Assembly: GCA_964527925.1 (NCBI GenBank)
Contig: CAZGQO010000014.1
Span: forward strand, 3,598-67,597
Source: Ch128b sp964527925
GTDB lineage: Bacteria > Bacteroidota > Ignavibacteria > Ch128b
Length of the DNA: 64,000 nt
Reading direction: 5' to 3'
Part shown: one piece after another, positions 55,342 through 64,000 of the stretch
Layout of the letters: every line of letters begins with the position of its first letter
Position numbering within the stretch: the stretch's first letter is position 1
Notes under the pieces: model-generated
Databases searched by the model: none
The model's input: the letters and a program-made list of their open reading frames with translations, nothing else
Told to the model about the DNA's origin: nothing
Position numbers and translations under genes: made by a program

Positions 55342-57248
55342 TCCCTCACTCCTTCTAAAAATTCAATCAAAGCTTCTTTGATAGAATTTGCAATTTTCAT
55401 TTGAAATTTTTTATCCCTGAGGAGTGACTCCTGATCTGGATGAATTATGAAAGCGGGCTCAACAAGTATTGCGATTGTTTCAGGGATTCTGCACATATAA
55501 AGATTATCCCAGTAACAGCCAAAGTCGGGAAGATTTAAATTCTCTTTTAGTTTTTTATGAAGGATAAATGCAAAATCTCTCGCATTCTGATTGTAAAAAT
55601 AAACGCTAAAACCATTGTGAACTAAAGGATTGACGCCGTCTGGTACAGCATTGTTGTGAATGCTTATCGAAAAATCAGGATTGAAAGATAAAACTTTTGC
55701 TTTCCTCTCTCTAAGAGATAATGGATTATCTTCTCGTGTAAGAAATACTTTTGCACCGGCTTCTTCCAAAACTTGTTTTGTTAACAATGCTAATTCCAGA
55801 TTAATGTCTTTCTCTTTCAGTCCTGTTGGACCAACCGCACCAAATTCTGGATTATGACCTGGATCAAGAACAATTCTTTTATCTTTTAATGGATTTCCAA
55901 AGAATAAAAATCTCTTTTCGATTCTGGGAGTTTTTTTGATTTTCAATACCAGTATATTATCCTCATAAAAAGCCTGATATCCCCAAAGATGCTTCTGATT
56001 TAATGGAATAAAGATTTCAAGTTCGACATCACTGAGTTGATTCCATGTGATGTTGTCAATCAGATTTTGGTTTCTATCATAGAAAATCCAATCGATGTTT
56101 GATTTTGCATAATAAATTTTTAGTCTTAAAGAAACCGGATTTGTTGTTTGAGTTATTTCATAAGGAAGTTTTTCGTGAAGTCCAATTTCAACTCGAACAT
56201 ATTCGCCATCATCTCGAGTTCTAATTACTTCGACTGTGCTTTTTGGTGGTAAAGTTCCTTCTGGCAGAATTTCAACTGAACTTTCAGGAACAAAAATTCT
56301 TTGATTTGAACTGAGTTTTAACCTATAAAAACCCTTTTGTTTACCATCACAAATTCCCTTCACACCTTCGGGTAAAAATAATTTATATCCAAGCATTGGT
56401 CCAATTCTGCCAATTACAAGATTTGGATCAAAAAGAATTTTAGCAATTTTTAATTGATTAATTTTATTAATACTGACTTTGCTTGTTAGCTTAAAATCTT
56501 TTTTACCAAGTTTTGGATGTTCAAGATGAACAAAAACGCTTTTGTCTTTCCAATCTTTTTCAGGAACGATTAAATGACCTTCATAAATTCCTCGAATTGT
56601 ATCTTTTAATAATTTAAAACCACTTCCAAAAACAGCTTCGCTGAGATAGAATTGATTTGTTATGAATGTTTCAGTCAAAGGATATTTTTCTTTTTCTCCT
56701 TCAATTGAAAATGATGCTTTACAATTTGGTGTAGCCTTAATTTTGATTTCAAGAATTTCTCCCGGAAGTAGAAATTGATCTTCGGAAGGTTCAATTGAAA
56801 AATTTCTATCAATACGAATTGAATCTTCTGGTAAAGTTCTCAGCGGTTTTGATAACATTACAGGAAAATGAATCGAATCTCCACTACTTTGTCCAGTAGA
56901 AATGATAACAAATCCTTCGATATAATCTTTATCAGACAAATAAACTGAATCTGTAAGTTCTGGAATTATTGCACTTGTATAGTGAATGAAGCCGCCATTT
57001 TTATCAACACCTATTTTTTCATTGTTTATAAATACAGGAATAAGAGGATTACTGGTATTTCCAAGAATGAGAAATTTCCCATTCTGGTCATTTATTAGCT
57101 GATTTGATTTAGGGTAGATAATTGTGATTTTATCAATATTTTTTTCGTTATCATTTTTTTGAGCAACACTGAAATTAAACAAGCATGCACAAAAGATTAA
57201 TAAATTTAAGATGATTGATTTAAAGGATAATTGAATCATTTCGTTCAT
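55338..57248 (-). CDS. N-acetylmuramoyl-L-alanine amidase (Amidase_3)
   Basis: This 636-residue protein has a signal peptide, a large N-terminal beta-rich region, and a C-terminal amidase domain (residues ~440-636). The zinc residues appear in IVLDPGHNPEFG (His), GLKEKDINLELA (Glu) and SISIHNNA (His), and the catalytic Glu in AILVEPAFI. It cleaves the amide bond between MurNAc and the peptide. It overlaps the histidine kinase gene by four bases and its 5' end by 29 bases with purA. Starts at 57248 or 57239 are both possible. Confidence 0.85.
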   Translation of the reverse strand: MNEMIQLSFKSIILNLLIFCACLFNFSVAQKNDNEKNIDKITIIYPKSNQLINDQNGKFLILGNTSNPLIPVFINNEKIGVDKNGGFIHYTSAIIPELTDSVYLSDKDYIEGFVIISTGQSSGDSIHFPVMLSKPLRTLPEDSIRIDRNFSIEPSEDQFLLPGEILEIKIKATPNCKASFSIEGEKEKYPLTETFITNQFYLSEAVFGSGFKLLKDTIRGIYEGHLIVPEKDWKDKSVFVHLEHPKLGKKDFKLTSKVSINKINQLKIAKILFDPNLVIGRIGPMLGYKLFLPEGVKGICDGKQKGFYRLKLSSNQRIFVPESSVEILPEGTLPPKSTVEVIRTRDDGEYVRVEIGLHEKLPYEITQTTNPVSLRLKIYYAKSNIDWIFYDRNQNLIDNITWNQLSDVELEIFIPLNQKHLWGYQAFYEDNILVLKIKKTPRIEKRFLFFGNPLKDKRIVLDPGHNPEFGAVGPTGLKEKDINLELALLTKQVLEEAGAKVFLTREDNPLSLRERKAKVLSFNPDFSISIHNNAVPDGVNPLVHNGFSVYFYNQNARDFAFILHKKLKENLNLPDFGCYWDNLYMCRIPETIAILVEPAFIIHPDQESLLRDKKFQMKIANSIKEALIEFLEGVRE

Positions 57249-58488
57249 ACCCTGTTGAAATTATTTTGATTTTTACACCAACGAAATCCTCGATAAGCCT
57301 GAGATATTTTTTTGCTTCATCAGGTAATTCATCAAAATTTCTTATTCCAGAAATATCTTTCTTCCATCCTTTGAATGATTCATAAACTGGTTGAACCCGA
57401 TTCAGAGATGAAACATCAACTGGATAGTAATCAATCAATTCATCATCTATTTTATAGCCTGTACAAACTTTAATTAAATCAAGTTCACTTAGAACATCAA
57501 GTTTTGTAACAGCAATGGAAGTAAATCCATTCAGTTTAGTTGAGAATTTTAAAGCGGGTAAATCAAGCCAGCCACATCTTCTTGGTCTTCCAGTTGTTGC
57601 ACCAAATTCATTTCCTTTGTTTCGAATCATCTCGCCCAATTCATTTTTTAATTCAGTTGGGAAAGGTCCTTCTCCCACACGAGTACAATAAGCTTTAGCA
57701 ACTCCAATAATTTCATCAATATATTTTGGATTAATTCCTGAACCTGTTATCACTCCTCCAATAGTAGGATTTGAAGAAGTAACAAATGGATAAGTTCCAA
57801 AATCAACATCAAGCAAAGCACCCTGAGCACCTTCGAATAAAACCTTTTTGCCTTCTCTAAGTAGAGAAGAAACATAAGCGGGATCTCTAACAACGAAAGG
57901 TTGTAATTTATCTTTATACTCAAATAAAAAATTCAATAGCTCTTCTTTATTGATTGATTCAATTTTATAATATGAATGTGCAAGAGCATTTTTGATTTCG
58001 AGATTTTTTTCTATCAGTTTGGTTAAGTAATATTCATTGAATAAATCGATAACTCTTATACCCAATCGCATGTATTTATCTGTATAAGCAGGACCAATTC
58101 CTCGACCAGTTGTACCAATTTTATTTGTGCTTCTTTCATTTAACTGATCAAATAGTTTATGAAAAGGTAAGACAATATGGGTATTAGGAAGAATTTTAAT
58201 TCTATCTTCAAAGTCAATTTTGTTTTGAGTTAGAAGATTGAGTTCTTCGAAAAAAGCAACTGGATCAAGCACTACACCATTTCCTATTACACAGATAATA
58301 TTCTTTCTAATGATACCTGAAGGAATTAAATGCAAGACATACTTCACATCATTTACATAAATTGTATGGCCTGCATTTGCACCGCCTTGATATCTCACAA
58401 CAGCATCAACATTTTCACTTAGTAAATCTACAATTTTCCCCTTGCCCTCATCGCCCCATTGGGAACCAATAACTACAATTGCACTCAT
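57220..58488 (-). CDS. purA: Adenylosuccinate synthetase
   Basis: This 422-residue protein has the PurA signature at its N-terminus, IGSQWGDEGKGKIVD (GTP and IMP loop), then NAGHTIYV, TTGRGIGPAYTDK, and GEGPFPTEL. It converts IMP and aspartate to adenylosuccinate with GTP. It is full length. It is followed on the same strand, with a 29-base overlap, by the amidase gene. Confidence 0.96.
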   Translation of the reverse strand: MSAIVVIGSQWGDEGKGKIVDLLSENVDAVVRYQGGANAGHTIYVNDVKYVLHLIPSGIIRKNIICVIGNGVVLDPVAFFEELNLLTQNKIDFEDRIKILPNTHIVLPFHKLFDQLNERSTNKIGTTGRGIGPAYTDKYMRLGIRVIDLFNEYYLTKLIEKNLEIKNALAHSYYKIESINKEELLNFLFEYKDKLQPFVVRDPAYVSSLLREGKKVLFEGAQGALLDVDFGTYPFVTSSNPTIGGVITGSGINPKYIDEIIGVAKAYCTRVGEGPFPTELKNELGEMIRNKGNEFGATTGRPRRCGWLDLPALKFSTKLNGFTSIAVTKLDVLSELDLIKVCTGYKIDDELIDYYPVDVSSLNRVQPVYESFKGWKKDISGIRNFDELPDEAKKYLRLIEDFVGVKIKIISTGYERNDSIIL

Positions 58489-58505
58489 TGAAACTCCATT
58501 TTGTT

Positions 58506-58544
58506 CAAAAAAAAATCCGTATCAGCACAATGGCTAATACGGAT
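58506..58544 (-). terminator. Intrinsic terminator after the STAS gene
   Basis: An 8-bp perfect inverted repeat (ATCCGTAT / ATACGGAT, plus-strand 58515-58522 and 58537-58544) with a 14-base loop. On the minus strand it is followed by nine T bases. It lies 27 bases after the stop codon of the STAS gene and ends its transcript. Confidence 0.85.
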
Positions 58545-58571
58545 ACAAATATAAGTGAAAATTTGTAAAAC

Positions 58572-58913
58572 TTATTTCTGGAAGCTTTTTACAGCATTTT
58601 CCACAGAATCGTAGTGTTCAAAGATTGTAATCAACTTCGTAATCATCAAAAGACTTTGAATTTTTTCAGTCACATTAGCCAGTTTCAAATCACCGCCGCC
58701 ATTTCGCATAGTTGTAAGTGCACTTATTAAAATTCCAAGTCCAGAGCTGTTAATAAATTTTACATTAGCAAGATCAATCACAACATTTTTCTTGCCTTCA
58801 TCTAACAATTGATGAAGAAGAGTATTTAATTCAGCAGCATCAGGTCCTCCCATTACATTTCCGTGGAGTTCCAGAATTACTGCGTTGTAAGCTTCTTTTT
58901 GTTTTATCTTCAT
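58572..58913 (-). CDS. STAS domain protein, anti-anti-sigma factor-like
   Basis: This 113-residue protein is a single STAS domain, with the conserved phospho-serine region VKFINSSGLGILI and KNVVIDLAN before it. SpoIIAA/RsbV-type STAS proteins bind a partner kinase/anti-sigma factor and are controlled by serine phosphorylation. No partner is encoded near it. It follows secF by 50 bases on the same strand. Confidence 0.85.
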   Translation of the reverse strand: MKIKQKEAYNAVILELHGNVMGGPDAAELNTLLHQLLDEGKKNVVIDLANVKFINSSGLGILISALTTMRNGGGDLKLANVTEKIQSLLMITKLITIFEHYDSVENAVKSFQK

Positions 58914-58963
58914 GTTAAACCTATAAATTTTTTCTGAATATACGAAAGAAAATTAATACAAGT

Positions 58964-60109
58964 TTAGAACTCAATCTTTCCTTTCTTTCGTTTCATTGTC
59001 CAGTCATAAACCGCAGCAGAAGCAATATAGATTGATGAATAAGTACCTATAATAATTCCAATCATAAATGTAAATGCAAAACCTCTATTAACTTCACCAC
59101 CAAAGAGCAAAAGAGCCAGAATTACCAGAAACACAGTACCCGATGTAAGTATTGTTCTCGATAGAGTACGATTGATACTCATATTAAATAATTCTATTAA
59201 ATCCATTGTTTTGTGGATTTTCAAATTTTCTCTTATCCTATCGAAAACAACAACAGTATCGTTCACAGAGAAACCAACAAGTGTTAGGAAGGCTGCTATT
59301 ACTGATTGAGTAATTTCAAGATTTAATCCTGGAATCAAACCATTGAAAAACGAAACAAATCCCAGAGTTACAAGCACATCGTGGAAAAGTGCAAGTACTG
59401 CACCAACACCGAAGACAAACTTGAACCTGAAGCCAAGATAAATCAATATCACTATGAGTGAAAGGAAAATTGCAATAACTGCATCTCTACGAAGTTCTTT
59501 TCCAATTTTTGGTCCGACTTTGTCTTCTTTAATAATTTCAAATGAAACGCCAGCAAATTTTTTCTTCAAACCTTCTTTAATTAAATCAGATACACCGACT
59601 CTGACAATAACATCTCTATTTTCTTCTTCTTGAGAAAGCAATCCGGCTTGAAATCCTTTTGTCATAAGATAATCTGCAACTAATCTTGCTGCATCAGGGG
59701 AAAAGAAAGTAAAAATAACAGCGTTAGCAGTTCGTTCTCTGATGTTATAAAGAGTATCAGGAATTTGATCTTGAATTGTTGATTTCAAAGTGGAAAGGAT
59801 CTTATCAAATTGTGCAGCAGAAATTTCTTGAAGCGGAGTTCTGATTAAAACATTTTCTGAAGTGGTTCCAAAAGTTTTGACTTCAATATTGCCTATCTCC
59901 ATATCGGCAGATGCAGCACGTACTTCAGCAAGATTTACAGGTCGATTAAAACTGACAACTACTTCAGTTCCACCGCTAAAATCAATACCATACTCTAAAC
60001 CTTTCACAAAGGTAACTATTAGTCCAAGAACAATTAGAGTTATTGATAAAATATAAAAATATTTTCTTTTACCAAGGAAATCGATATTAATATTTTCAAA
60101 TAGTCTCAT
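58964..60109 (-). CDS. secF: Protein translocase subunit SecF
   Basis: This 381-residue protein has about six transmembrane helices. It has the SecF start LGLIVTFVKGLEYGIDFSGG, the VVVFDRIREN motif, NRTLSRTILTSGTVF, and a C-terminal KRKKGKIEF. It works with SecD, using the proton motive force to help release exported proteins on the periplasmic side. It starts 15 bases after the secD stop codon. Confidence 0.95.
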   Translation of the reverse strand: MRLFENINIDFLGKRKYFYILSITLIVLGLIVTFVKGLEYGIDFSGGTEVVVSFNRPVNLAEVRAASADMEIGNIEVKTFGTTSENVLIRTPLQEISAAQFDKILSTLKSTIQDQIPDTLYNIRERTANAVIFTFFSPDAARLVADYLMTKGFQAGLLSQEEENRDVIVRVGVSDLIKEGLKKKFAGVSFEIIKEDKVGPKIGKELRRDAVIAIFLSLIVILIYLGFRFKFVFGVGAVLALFHDVLVTLGFVSFFNGLIPGLNLEITQSVIAAFLTLVGFSVNDTVVVFDRIRENLKIHKTMDLIELFNMSINRTLSRTILTSGTVFLVILALLLFGGEVNRGFAFTFMIGIIIGTYSSIYIASAAVYDWTMKRKKGKIEF

Positions 60110-60124
60110 TTTTTCTCCTGAATT

Positions 60125-62026
60125 CTAACCGAAATTAGGTTTCTTGCCTTGTTCGACAAAAACATCAAAAATTAAACGTGTGATAAATAATTGTGTGAAC
60201 AATGTTGCTGCAATACCAATCATGAGTGTCAAAGCAAAACCCTGAATTGGACCGCTGCCAAATTGATAAAGAATCAAGCCTGTGAAGAAGGTTGTGATGT
60301 TTCCATCAAAGATAGCTGAGAACGCTTTTGAATAACCAGCATCGATTGCAGCTTTGATTGTTTTTCCTGTTTTGAGTTCTTCTCTAATTCTCTCATTCAC
60401 AAGAACATTAGCATCCACAGCCATACCAATTGTCAGAATTATTCCGGCAATACCTGGCAGAGTTAAAGTTGCACCAAATCCAGCCAACATAGCAAGTATG
60501 AAGAAAACATTGATTATAACTGCGAAATCAGCAACGGCTCCAGCAGTTCTATACCACACAAACATGAATATTATTACGAGCAAACCGCCCAACAATGCTG
60601 AAGTTAAACCTTTTTGAATTGAATCCTGACCAAGTGAAGGACCAATAACTCTTTCTTCAATTATATCAACTGGAGCTGGAAGAGCACCTGCTTTCAAAAC
60701 AATTTCGAGCAATTTAGCTTCTTCGAGAGTACCAATATTTTCAATCTGTGAATTGCCGCCTGTAATTTTGCTTCGAACAGTTGGTGCTGAGAAAACTACA
60801 CCATCAAGAACGATTGCAATTCTTTTATCGATGTTGTTGCCAGTAATTCTTGCCCAGTCTCTTGCACCTTCAGCATTCATTTCCATGATTACAATTGGAG
60901 AGCTGTTTTGCGGATCAAGTGTTGCTCTGGCTTCAGTTATTACACCGCCTGTCAATTCTGGTGAAGCCTTCACACAATATAATCTATAAATCCCCTGACC
61001 TTCAGCATAAAATTCTGGTTTTGCACTCCAGAGAAATTTCACATCTTTAGGAATAATATTTTGAACCTCGGGTCTGCTAAGCATCAGTTCGACTTTACTT
61101 CTATCATTTTCTCTGACGAACAAATCAGCTGTTTGAGATTGTGGATTCGGAACAGCAACGGTAAATAAGGGATATTCTTTTGCAAATTCTTCTTGAGTCA
61201 TTTGATCAGGACTTTTTTTAGTTGTATCAGTTTTTGCTGTATCTGACTCAAGTGTATCGCTTATGTTTTTACCAGCAAGGACTTTGTTAATTTTTTCAAG
61301 AAGTGCAAAAGTAAAATCAGGAACTTTTACTAAATTGAATTCCAATAATGCAGTTCCTTGCAGAAGCTGCCTTGCTTCTTCTTTTCTTGCAACACCTGGG
61401 AGTTCAACGATAATTCTTCGTGATCCTGATAAGTGAATGCTTGGTTCAGAAACACCATATTGGTCGATTCTGTTTCTGATAATTTCCTGAGCACGTGTAA
61501 CAGCATCTTCGGCCTGTTTTTTAAGTCTGCTTATGATTTCATCATCATCTTCGCGAATATCACCGAAATAACGGCTCAATCTAATTCCTCTTTTCTTAGC
61601 CTGATCAGCAAAGACACGAACAACCGGTTCCTCACTTACACGAACAATGCTTTCTGTTTCTTTCAAGATTTCATAGAAATTTTCATCAGGATTTTTGGCA
61701 AGTTTTTCGAGGAGTTTTATAGTATTAACTTCAAGAACGATGTACATTCCACCCTGAAGGTCGAGACCGAGTTTAAGTCTCTTTTCTCTGGCTTTTTTAA
61801 TAGATGGGTCGGCGTTGCGAAGACTATCTTCAATTTGAGTCAGGAACTTATCAAGTTCGGTTGGCTTGATAGTTGGGTTTTGTTTTGATAATTCTGTTTT
61901 TCGTTCTTGAAGTATCTGTTGAATTTCTTTTGTGTTGAAATAATCTTGAATTGTTGGATATAAAAAGTAAAGTCCCAGTGCAATTAAAGCAATGGTTAGA
62001 ATGATTTTAAATCTGTATTTCTTCAT
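60125..62026 (-). CDS. secD: Protein translocase subunit SecD
   Basis: This 633-residue protein has an N-terminal transmembrane helix, a long periplasmic P1 region with RLKLGLDLQGGMYIVLEVN and IRNRIDQYGVSEPSI, then six C-terminal helices with GMAVDANVLVNERIREEL. It forms SecDF with the downstream secF. The P1 head is full length, and the whole protein is of usual size for the family. Confidence 0.95.
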   Translation of the reverse strand: MKKYRFKIILTIALIALGLYFLYPTIQDYFNTKEIQQILQERKTELSKQNPTIKPTELDKFLTQIEDSLRNADPSIKKAREKRLKLGLDLQGGMYIVLEVNTIKLLEKLAKNPDENFYEILKETESIVRVSEEPVVRVFADQAKKRGIRLSRYFGDIREDDDEIISRLKKQAEDAVTRAQEIIRNRIDQYGVSEPSIHLSGSRRIIVELPGVARKEEARQLLQGTALLEFNLVKVPDFTFALLEKINKVLAGKNISDTLESDTAKTDTTKKSPDQMTQEEFAKEYPLFTVAVPNPQSQTADLFVRENDRSKVELMLSRPEVQNIIPKDVKFLWSAKPEFYAEGQGIYRLYCVKASPELTGGVITEARATLDPQNSSPIVIMEMNAEGARDWARITGNNIDKRIAIVLDGVVFSAPTVRSKITGGNSQIENIGTLEEAKLLEIVLKAGALPAPVDIIEERVIGPSLGQDSIQKGLTSALLGGLLVIIFMFVWYRTAGAVADFAVIINVFFILAMLAGFGATLTLPGIAGIILTIGMAVDANVLVNERIREELKTGKTIKAAIDAGYSKAFSAIFDGNITTFFTGLILYQFGSGPIQGFALTLMIGIAATLFTQLFITRLIFDVFVEQGKKPNFG

Positions 62027-62337
62027 ATTTATCCACTCTTTATATGATAAAAATTAGCCTTCAAAAATACTATTTGAGGTTTTGAAAAACAATTATAAGC
62101 GATCTAAAAAATTTAAGGTGATTTTTGAGACATTGTCAAGTATTGTATAAATTTATTTTGATTAGGTAGCAGTGACGTATATTGTTTACTATAATTTTTC
62201 TAATTCTACCTTTACTAATTTCCAATTATTAATTCGCCTCCATCTTTTCTGGGATTCTGTTAATACCTTAAATATCAAATATACTAATGATATTGATATA
62301 AAATCCTTGCACTTAATTGCGGGAATGGTCCGAACTC
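62027..62337. other. Gap upstream of secD, including a possible transposase remnant
   Basis: These 311 bases should hold the secD promoter on the right-hand minus strand. The right part (62189-62341) reads on the minus strand as about 50 open codons (IPAIKCKDFISISLVYLIFK and then WRRINNWKLVKVE). They have the feel of a transposase C-terminus of the IS256 type, but this is recall only. A clean boundary with the CotH-like gene lies near 62340. Confidence 0.3.
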
Positions 62338-62970
62338 CTAATACCAGCCTGCATTATTTTCACCATCGAGTTTATCAATTTTAATTATGTAACCGCCAGT
62401 TACGGCATCACCTGTTGTATCGGTTGGATTAATTTTTTTGATATTGACTCGATTTACATCTCGTTTTATTTTTTCAAGAAGCAAATACACTCCTTTGTAG
62501 TCATTATTAATTACCGATTCAAAGAATTTAGATCTCGAAGCATATCTGCCCATATCTCGTGCGAGTTTATAAGATAGAGCATCTCTTATCAAAGTTTTAT
62601 CATTATATGGACCAAGAAACACCCAATCTTCTTCTGCTGGAAATCCTAATATCGAAATAGAAATATCATTACCCAATGAATCTCTAGTTTCAACAGCATA
62701 AGATTTTTTAGGAAACATCTGGGAACTTGAACCACGTAACTCTATTCCAATAAATCCATCATAATTATTAAACGGATCTGTAATATAATTTCTTACACCT
62801 TCACCATTATAGATTATTCCCATTCTTGCGTTTATTTTGTAATCATCAGGAATCTCCTGACCAAAAGTGTTGATAATCACTATCGGTAAATTCGATGATG
62901 TAAAATTTATATTTTGAGAAGATGCAATTCCCAGAAATATAGTAATGATAAAAACAAAAATCTTTTTCAC
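62338..62970 (-). pseudogene. CotH kinase-like protein, truncated at the 3' end
   Basis: This 210-residue open frame starts at GTG (62970), which overlaps the stop of the upstream gene by four bases. It has a signal peptide ending SSQ, and the CotH-like segments FIGIELRGSSSQMFPKKSYA, WVFLGPYNDKTLIRDALSYK and GVYLLLEKIKRD. CotH family members are usually well over 400 residues, but this one ends right after GGYIIKIDKLDGENNAGWY at a TAG. The sequence beyond does not continue the family, so it is probably a 3' truncated gene. It phosphorylates spore-coat or surface proteins in other bacteria; activity here is unlikely. Confidence 0.65.
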
Positions 62971-64000
62971 TTTAATATCATAATTTTCTTTAAATCAAAT
63001 TTTCTGGTTGATTCTAATTTCAGAAAATAAGATACAGATGACAAATCTTTAGAATCAAGTTCAACCAGATATGTTCCTGGTTTTTTATATTCATTAACTA
63101 TTGTTAAAAGATCGTGACCAAGAATATCAAAAAGTTTGAGAGTTACATAATCTTCTTCAGGAATTGAATAAGTGATAATTGTTTTTGAATTAAATGGATT
63201 CGGATAGTTCTGTTTTAACTCAAATCTTGCTTGTTTGATCTCTTCTTTCTTAAGATCAGTTGAGAGCAATTCAAATTCAAAATAACTTAGGTTGAAACCG
63301 CCATTGTAAAATCTTGCTTCCAATTGATGAACTCCAGCTGGAATGTAGATATTATTCAATTCAACTAATTGCCAGTTTTGCCAGCCATTTGTATTTGGAA
63401 CAGAAATAAAACTTCCGATAACAAGTCCATCAATTCTTAATAAAATTTGTCCACCAGTATTCATCGAAGCCACATTGATTTTAATTTTATATGTTTCGCT
63501 TTGATTTGCTTTGAAAGTATATCTCACCCATTCACCATTTTAAATCCAACCAATATTGTAAGCATTTGAAGAGAAATCGGTACAGTACTCAATATCAACT
63601 CCATCGTTGCGATATTTGCCGCCTGAGTTCCATGTTCCTCCACCAACATTTTGATAATCAACATCGTAATAGGCAAAACTTAATTTCCCGAGATCATAAT
63701 CTGAAGCGCAGATAGTTCCAGGAATTATGTTTGAAGAAAATGGAATGGTTTGATTATTATTTGGCTGCCGCATCAATGCATCAACGACATCTTTTCTAAA
63801 TTCACAGAGTTCGAGTTTTAAGTTTTCAGCCTGAACCATTAATGCATTAAACGCATAAGTTGCACTCGGTCTCGGTCCAGTTCCACGCCAGTAATCGTGA
63901 AGAGTTTTGTATAATGGAGACATCACCGCAGAAAGTAAAACAGCAGTGGATTCAATTTTTTTGTGAGTCCACCACGACCGGAGTTATCTTTGAAAGTTGT
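62967..64000 (-). pseudogene. Secreted protein with CBM6-like and T9SS sorting domains, broken and cut by the window edge
   Basis: Read on the minus strand from the right edge: TTFKDNSGR, then a shift of frame at about 63966-63972 into TWTHKKIESTAVLLSAV-like coding. A long helical region follows (YKTLHDYWRGTGPRPSATY). A CBM6-like beta domain (YRNDGVDIEYCTDF) is interrupted by a TAA at 63540-63542 in frame, then NGEWVRYTFKANQSETYKI continues the domain. The C-terminus is a T9SS sorting domain (NYPNPFNSKTIITYSIP, ending KKIMILK). It is probably a secreted glycoside hydrolase, with the catalytic part outside the window. One nonsense and one frameshift indicate a pseudogene, unless the sequence contains errors. 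Confidence 0.7.

Noticed and set aside
61433..61888. 151-codon plus-strand open frame opposite secD
   Set aside because: It lies wholly antisense to the conserved SecD periplasmic domain and is a shadow of its codon pattern.
62172..62577. Two plus-strand open frames covering the gap upstream of secD and the CotH end
   Set aside because: They overlap the CotH-like gene on the opposite strand and lack protein-like composition; the minus-strand reading is more plausible.
1..64000. CRISPR arrays, insertion-sequence ends, phage genes and a replication origin
   Set aside because: I found no regularly spaced repeats, no terminal inverted repeats with target duplications, no phage genes and no DnaA-box cluster.

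Overview
The window is a 64 kb piece of a low-GC genome, densely packed with genes. It most resembles the Ignavibacteria/Chlorobi branch near Bacteroidetes. Three secreted products end in a type IX secretion (T9SS, type A) sorting domain with the NYPNPFN motif typical of Ignavibacteria. A GWxTD-domain protein, an LptE-like lipoprotein, Omp85-type and LPS-type transferase genes point to a Gram-negative envelope. The species cannot be named from the sequence alone.

Layout. 1-2554 (+): tail of an M16 peptidase, a second M16 protein lacking the zinc motif, and a T9SS-sorted protein. 2641-7660 (-): purC, a lipoprotein and an SDR gene, then the overlapping run pgsA-pgpA-cinA-thpR. 7801-14350: tRNA-Phe, peptide deformylase, tRNA-Gln, an NHL propeller protein, rpmB, an M14 carboxypeptidase, a redoxin, a beta-barrel protein and an RlmI-type methyltransferase. 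14558-18222 (+): CYTH protein and an AddB-like nuclease. 18232-32288 (-): a long collinear block, mostly with overlapping or abutting ends, holding DUF3108 protein, deoxyhypusine-synthase-like protein, CPBP protease, zinc-ribbon protein, cdsA, rimO, GWxTD protein, two PfkB kinases, an Omp85 protein, a UbiA prenyltransferase, rnhB, yraN and cstA.

32545-34571 (-) is a decayed type II restriction-modification island. The endonuclease (PmeII-like) and the DNA methyltransferase both carry frameshift and nonsense lesions, and a broken N-terminal methyltransferase-like stub lies upstream. Only a 68-residue gene between them looks intact.

34597-44668 (-): GT9 glycosyltransferase, 3-methyladenine glycosylase, a TPR/GT2/lptE/sigma-54-activator cluster, a SPOR protein, miaB, and a nine-heme T9SS-sorted cytochrome. 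45001-48640 (+): surE, a VWA membrane protein and comF. 48719-52298 (-): histidine ammonia-lyase-like enzyme with Cys in its MIO triad, and a two-domain homocysteine methyltransferase/MTHFR. 52426-54106 (+): OsmC protein and nadA, separated by a 316-base gap with Shine-Dalgarno-rich or, on the other strand, anti-Shine-Dalgarno-rich hairpins. 54109-62026 (-): histidine kinase, cell-wall amidase, purA, STAS protein, secF and secD. 62189-64000 (-): a second pseudogene patch, with a truncated CotH-like gene and a broken CBM6/T9SS secreted protein.

Most of the window is housekeeping: phospholipid synthesis (pgsA, pgpA, cdsA), envelope assembly (Omp85, lptE, SecDF), tRNA and ribosome modification (miaB, rimO, RlmI-type), purine and NAD synthesis (purA, purC, nadA). 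The most unusual stretches are the fossil restriction-modification locus, the hairpin region before nadA, and the pseudogene patch at the right edge.
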